The position numbers and the translations under genes are program-made. This document shows positions 26,101-36,051 of a stretch of 64,000 bases of DNA, piece after piece (the first letter of the stretch is position 1; each line of letters opens with the position of its first letter). Under the pieces are notes generated by a model. That model was not told the origin of the DNA and searched no databases. It saw nothing but the letters and a program-made list of their open reading frames with translations. The stretch comes from Dillenia suffruticosa (taxonomy: Eukaryota; Streptophyta; Magnoliopsida; Dilleniales; Dilleniaceae): positions 15,389,701 to 15,453,700 of the forward strand of contig JAVTVX010000004.1 of assembly GCA_033439265.1 (NCBI GenBank), given 5' to 3'.

Positions 26101-27201
26101 ATATTCTCACATATATCATATTTTTTTCCTCTCTTAATAGATGTCTGTGGTTTTTGCCTCTGAGACAAAACAAGAAACCAAAAGCAATGAAACCAAGTGG
26201 GAATTTTCTACTGTTGAAAGTTGCTTGTCGCAGAAAGCACTTGGATTTGATTTCCGTTTCTGTGACTTAGTGAGTTATTTACATCAAAGACATACATTTT
26301 TATTAAGCATATACATTTCTAAATATACTATTCTACTTTTCTATTTTGATTACAGGTTTTTATTTCTATGATTTTCAAACATCATTGGTTTTGTTATGCT
26401 CTTTATTTGACGGAGCAAATTATGTATATCTAGACTCAGGATCTTGCTTTAGATGCAATGAAGATTATGACCTACAAACTTTCATGGTAATTTTATTTAT
26501 TATATTTAAATATCAAAATTTTAAATTGGTACAATGATAAATTTTTCATTTTTGTCTTGCAGAAAGATTGTATTGAGAAGAGTTATGGAAATTCTTTCAT
26601 TATCTCTCAGATTATACTTATTCAAGTTCCACAACAGCCTAACACGTAAAATTAAGATTAAGATAAGTTTAATTACTCATACTACGTCTTTTTAAACTGT
26701 GACTTTAGATTTTAAACTTTATAATTTTTATATTAGACATTATCTAAAAATGTTTCTGTAATTTTTATATGTAGAAATGATTATGGAATTTTTGTTATAA
26801 GATTTTTGGAAATATGGAAACCGGGAATGATTATAAGTTTACCCACTCAAGAAGTAAGTTGTCTGTGACTATTTTTATCTACTTGTATTTTTATGATTGA
26901 TTTATTGTAGGATCTTAATTTTTTGAGAAAAGAATATTTTCTCAAACTTCTCATGTCTCACTGTAATATTATTCGTCCTGAAATTATGACGAAGATGGAG
27001 CAAGCAAGGGAAAAAAAATTCGACAACAATCAGAAGAAGAAAGGAAAATGCACAAAGGAAAACAAAAATTGTGAATCTCTTAAATTTCAAATTGTAATCC
27101 TTTTCTTCAAAATTGTAATCATTGGTTTTTCTCAGCTCAAATTCAATTTCAATAAAAGAATTTTTTCTTCTCCAACAGTCATACCATCAAATGATAAATG
27201 A
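23107..27201 (+). pseudogene. Ulp1-like (peptidase C48) transposon-associated gene, inactive
   Basis: A multi-exon gene with good GT-AG borders. Blocks are about 23218-23516, 23821-24540, 24645-24760, 24885-24962, 25050-~25510, 26141-26269, 26357-26486, 26563-26645, 26775-26853 and 26911-27201. The N-terminal part has KFGKLLKLRCDTLSRKLCED, LGIPYRRRDVLGSL and LCPTINVFLASRHV, as in plant transposon-borne Ulp1 proteins. An acidic/basic linker (25160-25340) follows. The C48 domain shows HHWFC (26380), YLDS (26430) and PQQPNT (26628), giving the catalytic His, Asp and Gln. The position of the nucleophilic Cys reads NDYGIF, so it is Tyr (26782-26784). Early stops and frame changes near 23937-24150 and 26400 also break it. 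The family cleaves SUMO-like proteins. The first Met could be at 23107 or 23218. Confidence 0.75.
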
Positions 27202-27433
27202 GACCTAGGATGAGTCAAAGTAGGCCGAATAAAGGATGACCAGGTGTTCAATATCAATACAAATCATTTTTTTTTCTCCACCGTGCCAGCATGCGATATG
27301 AATCGAACATTACACTTACTCATCTTAGTGAGTTTACTACACTCACAATCCACTAAATTTACCACAATCCAACAAATTTATCACATTTATCACACATCAG
27401 ATGTATCTATAATATAATTCAATTTTCAAAACC

Positions 27434-27665
27434 ATGCACGCGATAATGCCTGCACGGTACAGCCACACCGATGCCCGCGGTACAACCGTGTAGGCGTGCG
27501 TACTCATCCATTCTTGCATGCGCGGCACATCCGTACTGGCCTCCGCGGTATAGCCGTTGGGCGTATCAATGCATGCATTATTGTACCAGCGGCACAGTCG
27601 CACTGGCCTCCACGGCACAGCCGCCCTTGCCCCGCAGCACTGCCATCTAGGCGTGTGCATGCATT
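27434..27665. repeat. GC-rich island (GCGGCACAGCCG motif)
   Basis: GCACGGTACAGCCACACCG, GCGGTACAACCGTG, GCGCGGCACATCCGTACTGG, CCGCGGTATAGCCG, GCGGCACAGTCGCACTGG and CACGGCACAGCCGCC form six loose repeats of about 35-55 bp. The core CGGYACARCCG is shared with the islands at 9729 and 12767. The island sits between the Ulp1-like gene and the right array. Confidence 0.7.
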
Positions 27666-27689
27666 CTTGCATTCTATAAAATATGAACA

Positions 27690-30120
27690 TTTACTACTAC
27701 AAAATAGTAATATTTACTATAAATTAGTAGCATTTACTATTATAATAACAGATGTGAAAAATAGTAAATTTATTTGTTTTTCATGATAAAAGATAGTAAC
27801 ATAACCATTATAGTCAAATTATGAAATAATAAGATATAGTAACATTTACTATGTAATCACAATAAAATATTGTAACATTTACTATAAAATATAGTAATAT
27901 TTACTATTATAATAACGGATTTGAAAAGTTGTAAATTTATTTTTCACTAGTAACATTTACTATTAAGCTAACCACAATAGTAAAATTAACAGATAATAAC
28001 ATCTAGTAACATTTACCATATAACCACAATAAAATATAGTAACATTTACTATAAAATAGTAACATAAACTATTATAATAACGGATGTCAAAGATAGTAAA
28101 ATAATTTGTCTATCAAGATAAAAGGATAGTAACATTTAATATTAAAATAACCATAATAGTTATATTAACAGATAATAAGATATAGTAACATATACTATGA
28201 AACCACAATAAAATATAGTAACATTTACTATAAAATAGTAACGTTTACTATTATAATAACAGAAGTAAAATATAGTAAATTTATTTGTCTCTCATGATGA
28301 AAGGATAGTAACATTTACTATTAAACTAATTACAATAGTCGAATTAACAGATAATAATATCTAGTAACATTTACTATGTAATCACAATAAAATATAGTAA
28401 CATTTACTATAAAATAGTAATATATACTATTATAATAATAGATGTTCAAGATAGTAAAATAATTCGTCTCTCATGATAAAGGGATGGTAACATTTACTAT
28501 TAAACTAATTATCATAGTCATACTAATAAATAATAAGATATGGTAACATTTATTATGAAATCACAATAAAATATAGTAACATTTACTATAAAATAGTAAC
28601 GTTTATTATTATAATAATAGATGTAAAAAATAGTAAATTTATTTGTCTCTTATAATAAAAGAATAGTAACATTTACTATTAACTTAATCACTATAGTCGA
28701 ATTAACAGATAATAACATGTGATAACATTTACCACGTAATCACAATAAAAAATTATAACATTTACTATAAAATAGTAACATATACTATTATAATAACGGA
28801 TGTGAAAAATAATAAAATTATTTATCTCTCATGATAGTAACAGTTACTGTTAAGTTAACTATAATAGTCATATTAACAGATAATAAGATATAGTAACATT
28901 TACTATGAAATCACAATAAAATATAGTAACATTTACTATAAAATAATAACGTTTACTATTATAATAACGGATGTGAAAGTTAATAAATTTATTTATCTGT
29001 GCTGATAAAAGTATAGTAACATTTACTATTAAGCTAACCACAATAGTCGAATTAATAAATAATAAAATAGTAACATTTATTATGTATCCACAATGAAATA
29101 TAGTAACATTTATTATAAAATAGTAATATTTACTATTATAATAACGGATGTGAAAGATAGTAAATTTATTTGTCTCTCGTGATAAAATGTTACCAACATT
29201 TACTATTAAATTAACCACAATTGTCAAATTAACGGATAATAAGATATAGTAACATTTACTAAATAACCACAATAAAATATAATAACATTTACTATTATAA
29301 TAATTGGGATGCGAAAGGTAATAAATTTATTTGTTTCCAATAATATTTACTATTAAACTAACCACAATAGTCGAATTAATAGATAATAATATCTAGTAAC
29401 ATTTACCATGTAACCACAATAAAATATAGTAACATTTACTATAAAATAGTAATATATACTATTATAATTACAGATGTAAAAGGTAGTAAAATTATTTATT
29501 TCTTATGATAAAATGATAGTAATATTTACTATTAAGTTAACCATAATAGTCATATTAACAGATAATAAGATATAGTAATATTTACTATAAACCACAATAA
29601 AATATAGTAATATTTATTATAAAATAGTAACGTTTACTATTATAATAACATATGTAAAAGATAATAAATTTATTTGTCTCTCACGATAAAAGAATGTAAC
29701 ATTTACTATTAAGCTAACCACAATAGTCGAATTAACGGATAATAAGATATAGTAACATTTACTATATAAACATAATGAAATATAGTAGCATTTACTATCA
29801 AATAGTAATATTTCTTATTATAATAATGAAAGGTAGTAAATTTATTTGTTTCTTATGATAAAAAAATAGTAACATTTACTATTTACTATTAAGCTAAACA
29901 CAATAGTCAAATTAATAGGTAATAACAGATAGTAACATTTACTATATTACCACAATAAAATATAGTAACATTTACTATAAAATAGTAACATATTATTATA
30001 ACAAGCGATGTGAAAGATAGTAAATTGATTTGTCTCTCATCATAAAAAGATAGTAACATTTACTATATAACCATAATAAATTATATAGTAACATTTACTA
30101 TATAAAATAGTAACATTCAC
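27690..30120. repeat. Right TAGTAACATTTACTAT array with ~178-bp higher-order unit
   Basis: The palindromic word ATAGTAACATTTACTAT is present dozens of times. Landmarks of the type TTATTTGTCTCTCATGAT recur near 28103, 28281, 28460, 28637, 28818, 28988 and 29166, about 170-181 bp apart. In the better-ordered part (28.1-29.1 kb), alternate units differ (TAGTAAATTTATTTG versus TAGTAAAATAATTCG), suggesting an underlying ~356-bp dimer. About 13 units are present. The array lies 0.5 kb inside the CACTA terminus at 30675. Confidence 0.85.
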
Positions 30121-30675
30121 TAACATATTAGATAAACTGTTTCCAACACTCTTCTAAACGTCAATTTACATATCCTACATTTACCATACCTTAAATATCA
30201 TATACTTACCATATCTTACCATATCCTACATACCTACCTTACATCTCTACACTTCCCATACCTTACATTTCCTATACTTACCACTATTTACCATATCCTC
30301 TTTCACTTATCATTCCTTACTATATTCACCCATCATCACAAACGGCTGTATGTATAACATTACCTATACAGACACTTTTTAAAATCATGACTACAAAACC
30401 TATATTTTACCATTACAACTTATAGCCGTAAGGATAGGAGTATATAAATTCAGACATTTTTAAATCCGTACGTATAGAGTATTGTTTATGCGATCGGTTT
30501 GCTACCTATACCTACGGTTCAAATTGTTTTATCGACGACCATTTTAAAACCGTCGGTAAAGTTATACTATTTCCGATGGTTTCAACCATAACCGTCGGTA
30601 TAGTTTCAAAAAACCATCACTAATACTTACCGATAGTAAACGTTACCGTCGGCATAATACTTTTATTTTGTAGTG
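30121..30675 (-). repeat. CACTA terminal region: TTACCATATCCTACAT repeats and terminus
   Basis: From 30170 to 30330 short repeats of the type CATATCTTACCATATCCTAC appear. From 30530 to 30655 ACCGTCGGTA-type repeats alternate orientation. The end reads TTTTATTTTGTAGTG, so on the minus strand the element starts CACTACAAAATAAAA. The flanking triplet ACT would be the target-site duplication, but its partner was not found. Confidence 0.75.
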
Positions 30676-31337
30676 ACTCTACAATCATCATACATAGACT
30701 ACACAAATCTATTTTATGACTCTACTCAGTCTGTTCTTTTTCTCTATCACTTCTTTTTTAGACTTAAGCGTTAGAACTTTCTCTATCTTGCAGGTATCTT
30801 CATCTATGAAGGCCCAACAAAGCAATTAGATTTCATTCAAATATTTTATACGTACCCAACTTTAAGTTTGGTTTAATGTATTTTGGGTTTTTTTTTAAAA
30901 AAAAAATAAAGAAAATTTAAACACAAAAAGGAAAGGAAACAGAAACTTGTCCACATAGTAATTGCCTTTTAGTTTTCTGCATGGTGCTAGTGATCAATGA
31001 AAGTGTAAATAGTGTTTGTAAATCACAATTGGTACTTAAGAGCCGTTTATGACGTTGGTGCAACCTTGGATCCCCAGTTTACCCCTTATCTTCCTTCACC
31101 ACCCTTCATTATTTTGTACAAAGTATGGTCGCCCTAAACTAATCATGATTCTTCATATTTAAAAACAAAATGGACTTTTAATTTATTATGCTTGTATTGA
31201 GAATTATACATTAATTCGATTATTTGAGGACATTGTGAAGAGAAAGGAAAAGGGAAGAGTCTCTTCCCAAACACCACAAAATGAATATAATTTTAAAATT
31301 AGTTGTATTGGGTGGAAAATTTGGAAAATAACGCCAA
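30676..31337. other. No gene seen; spacer between CACTA elements
   Basis: AT-rich sequence of 0.66 kb with a poly-T/poly-A junction near 30890. No frames with recognisable motifs. The first positions may be old insertion-site DNA. Confidence 0.5.
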
Positions 31338-32546
31338 CACTACAAGAAAATAAACTTTTAGCAACGAAAATTTTTGTCGTTGAAAGTAAAATATCCATTG
31401 TTAAAGGGTGTTAGTGACAGATTTTTTTCGTTGCTAAATTCCACTAATATTTATCAACGGATTAGCGACAGAAAAAATCCGTTGCTAAAAAAATCCATTG
31501 TTAATCTGTCGTTGATAGAAAAAAATATATAAAAATATTAGCAATAGATATTTTTCATCATTAATTGAGGAGAAATCACGCTCCCACACAGGCTCAAACG
31601 TGCTTTCCACCTGCGACCTTGCCCGCCCACTTAGCGTCCTCACGCATCCTCAACCGTTCCTGCCCGAGTCCTCATGCACGTGCACGCGCTCTCACTTGCA
31701 CCCAACTCCTCTGAATCACCGTTTCCTTTAATGTGTGAAAAATGCATCCGCCGTCTCCAGCCATTTTCGAATCCTGATACAGTTAAAATTTTAAGAGCAA
31801 CACAACCACCGGATCACATTGTGATATATTACACTATTATTTTTTTTAATTGTTATCTTTATCTCATATTTTTTAATAATAATAAAATAATATAAAATGA
31901 TAACTTATTATAAAATAATAAAATAATAAAATTTTACATTAAAAAATAATAAAAAATTTAAAAATAAAATAATATTATTCTTCTACAAAATAAAATAAAA
32001 ATAAAAGTAAAAAGAATTATTAAATAAAAAATACAAAATAAAAAAATAAAAAATATTATTCTTCTTCAAAATAAAAAAAAATAAAAATAAAAAGAATTAT
32101 TAAATTAAAAATATTATTCTTCTACAAAATAAAATAAAAATAATTATTAAATAAAAAAATAAAAAAATAAATCCATCGCTAATTCGTCGGAAATCCATCG
32201 CTAAAATTTTCGTTGGTAATCCGTCGGAAAAATTCTATTGCTAATCTATCGATAATAGCTATATATATATTTTTTACCCTTTACAAGTATAGCAATGGAT
32301 AAGAAACGAAAATTTTTCGATATTAAAAATTCCGTTGCTAATCCATCGCTGATAAATTTATAGATTTTGTTTTTTACTCTAAACCACTACAGTGATAGAT
32401 TACCGATGAAAATATTTTCTTCGCTAATTTTTGTTACTATTCCATCGGTAATCTCTCGATATTCTGTTTAACGTTAATTTATCGTAAATCCGTCGCTATT
32501 ACCGATAAATTTTTTTCCGCCGTCGCTAGCGTGTTTTCTTGTAGTG
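31338..32546. mobile_element. Short non-autonomous CACTA element with intact ends
   Basis: The element begins CACTACAAGAAAATAAAC and ends GTGTTTTCTTGTAGTG, perfect 13-bp inverted termini. CAA stands on both sides (31335-31337 and 32547-32549), the 3-bp duplication expected of CACTA transposition. Subterminal repeats of the type AGCGACAGA/CCGTTGCTAA (31360-31540) and TCCATCGCTAA (32165-32530) lie at both ends. A GC-rich patch occupies 31565-31700, then a possible tRNA-like box pair, then an AT-rich block with a 75-80-bp tandem repeat (31960-32160). It encodes nothing. It probably relied on a TNP2 supplied in trans; good ends and TSD point to relatively recent movement. Confidence 0.92.
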
Positions 32547-32933
32547 CAATATGAATTTTCTACACTCTATAGGTGTGATATTATTAGAATTAATTACTGT
32601 TGAATCATCATCTGACGTCCATTTATTTTTTATCATCCTTTCCAAAAGAAATGATCAATGCTGGTAGGGATAAAGTTAAAATTTTATAAGAGGAAATAGA
32701 GTTCAAAATATAGGGAAAAACATTATAATTTTTAGAAAATAAATAATATTTTAAAAAATTTTAGTGTCATTTTAAAAACTTTTAGTTATACTTTCTAAGA
32801 CTTCTAGTGTTATTTTTAAAACTATTTTTGGAGATGATGTTAAAATGGGATTTTTAACGATATTTTCTATGATTTTTTAAAGTCATTTACCGACATTTTC
32901 AATCTACATATTAATTTTTTCTTAAAATTTCAA
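32547..32933. other. No gene seen
   Basis: AT-rich spacer with loosely repeated TTTTAGTGTCATTTTAAAA-type phrases. No frame or element ends recognised. Confidence 0.45.
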
Positions 32934-33120
32934 GAGCTTTGTATGGATGTATCACAATTTAAAAAAAAATTAAAACAACATAACGGACAAAATAAATACA
33001 AAATTAACCCATCTATGTCGTGACTTCAAAACACAACATGCACTGTTCATGCATGTCGTGACTTGAAGTCACGACATATATTAAAAATGGAACATGTCAT
33101 GACTTGAAGTCACGACATGT
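32934..33120 (+). repeat. MULE left TIR with three hairpins
   Basis: Three palindromes lie in tandem: 33015-33039 (imperfect), 33053-33077 (12-bp perfect arms around one base, core GTGACTTGAAGTCAC) and 33092-33120. The right TIR keeps all three. Confidence 0.88.
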
Positions 33121-33846
33121 TCAAACATAACCCCCCCGATGCCCTTCTTTCTTTTCTCCCTTCTCTTTTTTCTTTCCTTCTTCCCCTTTCTGCTTCTCCT
33201 TTGCTCTGCCACGGACGAAGGCGTTCTCCACCTTTATGCACACGATCTGCAACAGCCAAGGATATCTGCAACCTGGGGGAAGTGAATTGACAGTGATCCA
33301 AAGCTTTTGGAAGTTCCGCACATAAAATTTGGCAAAGATGAATTGTTGTTGTGCTCCTTGAAATTAAAAATTTTATATGTTTATATTAATTAAATTTTGA
33401 TATACATTATTCAATTGATGTGTTCTTTGTTGATTTAATTATATTTTGGAGAGATGTAATTAGATATTTAGGGTTTAAGTTTTTGTTGGAAATTAATGTT
33501 AATTTAAGGATTAGGATTTTTTTAATTTAGGATAAAATTAGGTTTTAGGGTTTTTTTTATAAATGTATGAATAAGTAAATTTAGTTAGATTTATTATTTG
33601 TAGTTAAACGAAATTAGAATGTTTTTTGATAAATTTAGTTAATTATTTGTTGTTTTGATATAAATTTAATTATAGGGTTTTAATTGAAAATTATATTAAA
33701 TTTATTACTTATAGTTAAATTTAGGGTTTTAAAATATATAAATTTATTATTTATAGTTAAACTGAAAATTTAAATGAATTTTGTATTCTCTTAAACTGTC
33801 ATTTTGGAATGTATATTAATAAAATATTTTTTGATTTTAAGTAGAA

Positions 33847-35801
33847 ATGGCGGATATGGTGAGATTGTTATGTCACACAAATGGTGAAATTGTAAAGGGT
33901 GAGAATTGAGTGGGTTATGAACGTGAACCTTTGAAGTTGATTCGGGTGAAAAAAGATTCATCTTTTAATGAGCTGGTATCCGTGGTCTATAAAGGATTTC
34001 GAATCAATCGGACAAGACAACACGTAAATATTTTTCATTGTTATCCTATGTTACATATACAAGGGGGAATGTAAGGTACGTATTGGTACCGATCAATGAT
34101 GATGATGACATTCTGAACTTGATGGAGTTAGCGGTGGCTATAGGAGTGGGTACAAGTCATGAATTGTATATAAAGGCATACCATGGTCGGAAGTTTGTGC
34201 CTGTGTAACAAGATTGGGATTATGTGGACAAGTATCCACTTATCGAATCTCAAGTGGATGTTGCTATGGTAGACATGGATAGAGATGTGGATGAAGAAGA
34301 AATTGCGGAAGAAGAGGTCGAAGAAGAGGCCGAAGAAGATGCTAAAGAAAAGGATGATGATGATGAAGAAGATGGTAGAGAAGTTGGTCGAACTAGTGGT
34401 CGTAGTTCTAGAAACCAAATAATGTTTGGGTCATCCTCAACACCCGCACCCATTCATGGTGGTAGGAGATATGTCTATAGCAGAGTTGATGAGTCAATTC
34501 CTTTCATGAGACTGTACCGAGAGGAGATGGTTATGTCACTTTTGAGGAAAATTGTCGATTGACAATTGATAGTGGAAGTTTTAGTGATGAATTGAAGAAA
34601 TGGATGAGATTTGAGTCGAAGAATCAACTTATGCATTTTGTAAAAATACATGTGGAGAATTACTATCAATTTCGTGTTGGGAGATCAACCCCTACACTTT
34701 GAATAGCGGTATGTACTCAAAGGGATGAAGGTTGTGAGTGGAGGTTGCATGCATGTAAAACAAGACTACTTGATGCCTTTATAATAGCTGTTGTGGAGTG
34801 ACCGCACACATATGTCAATGCTGGGTTGACGCAAGATCATAGACAGTTGGATTCAAATATGATGACCCGACAGTTTGTTACCTATGTAAGGGAAGACCCA
34901 AGTATCAAAGTATCTTTCCTATGAACCGACACATGAAATTTGATCTATATATGGGGAGGATGAAGGAGATAAAAGATGATACCCCCTATTACTTTGTGAA
35001 CATTGCCCCTGAACAATGGACTTTTTCTCACAATGGTGGCTTTCGTTATGGCTATATGACGACCAATATCAGTGAAAGTTAAAATGCTGTGCTAAAAGGT
35101 ACAAGAAATCTACTTGTTTTTGCTTTGGCACCGAAGACATTTTATAATTTGGTGAACTATTTTGAAGCTAAAATCACTGAAGCGAAAGCGGGGATGGCAA
35201 GAGAAGAGAGTTGTACAAAGTATGCAAATGCCATATAAGAAAGGTGGATGAACACTGCTAACCTTCATAGGTTATCTCTTTTAGTAGGGAGAATGGGATC
35301 TTCGAGATAGAAATAGGTCATAGACAAACATGATATGGCCACAAGGGAGGAAATAAACAGATCGTCGACGTCAATAATGAACATTACATATGCGAGAAAT
35401 GGCAAACGTATAGAATACCTTGCTCCCATGCAATCGCTGCACTATCACGGACCATGATCAACGTTCATGTGATTGTCGGAAAATGGTATACATGGGAACA
35501 ACAATTTAGAGTGTACGAATCATATTTTTCACCTGTGGGAGATAGATCTGGATTGCTACTCGGATAGTACCCGACTATTATTCCTGACGTATCACTAAGG
35601 TATGAGAAAGGGAGACCAAAGTAATCTCGATATCATAACAAGATGGATATCCGAGAATCATCTTCACGAGTATCGTGTGGTAGTTGTAGTGTCGAGGGCC
35701 ATAATCGAAGAAGATACACGAAACAAATGAGATATGGTCTTTGTAGGAGACAGAGTCACAACCCAAGAAATTGCTCAACCATATTATGTGAAAATAGATA
35801 G
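33847..35801 (+). pseudogene. MULE transposase (MURA-like), catalytic core deleted
   Basis: The first ATG at 33847 begins a PB1-like start (MADMVRLLCHTNGEIVKGEN, then VLVPINDDDDILNLM). An acidic Asp/Glu stretch lies at 34270-34380. The MuDR DNA-binding region at 34600-34900 has MRFESKNQLMHFVKIHVENY and GCEWRLHAC. The frame then passes from VTYVREDPSIKV (34890) almost directly to the post-core segment PEQWTFSHNGGFRYGYMTTN (35010), so the ~200-residue DDE core is missing. A SWIM finger (CEKWQTYRIPCSHAIAA, 35385) and a C-terminal knuckle (CGSCSVEGHNRR, 35680) follow. Several in-frame stops add to the damage. MURA binds TIRs and cuts; without the DDE core it cannot. Confidence 0.85.
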
Positions 35802-36051
35802 TTTTTGTATTTTAGTTAGAATTTATGTATTTTTTATTATACCGGACATCATGTATTTGTTTTTCGTATATTTGACTCTTGATATTTCAGTTTAAATTTG
35901 TTTTTACATTCATGTTTATAATTGAATATTTTTATTTTGTTAATTGAGTACTTGTAATCTAAATTATTTTATAATTGAGTATTTGAAATCTACTTTATTT
36001 TTAACATTACGTATTTGTAATCTAATTTATTTTTTCTTTCATTATTTTGCA

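Larger units (their letters stand above)
6395..30675 (-). mobile_element. CACTA-type complex, possibly one ~24-kb composite element
   Basis: The right end is well marked: the plus strand finishes TTTTATTTTGTAGTG at 30675, the mirror of CACTACAAAATAAAA, preceded by subterminal CGTCGGTA/ACCGTCGG repeats (30540-30655). Moving left lie a 2.4-kb array, a Ulp1-like gene, a plant-transposon-protein gene, TNP2, a TTGTTACCA array, GC-rich islands, a Ptta/En/Spm ORF2-like gene and a 0.9-kb array. TNP2 upstream of the ORF2-like gene in the same (minus) orientation is the standard CACTA gene order. No clear CACTA terminus lies between these parts, which favours one element. Against this, I found no matching left terminus near 6.3 kb, and internal arrays are unusual. 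Two or three merged or nested CACTA elements remain possible. Confidence 0.45.

Noticed and set aside
28868-29272. 134-codon minus-strand frame
   Set aside because: Its repeated Tyr/Phe/Ile blocks reflect the tandem DNA array, not a protein.
27690-30120. CRISPR-like regular repeat spacing
   Set aside because: Plant-type AT-rich tandem array with no distinct spacers; the whole unit repeats.
34128-34453. Minus-strand frames of 96 and 67 codons rich in Phe/Ile or Ser
   Set aside because: Antisense of the acidic stretch of the MULE transposase.
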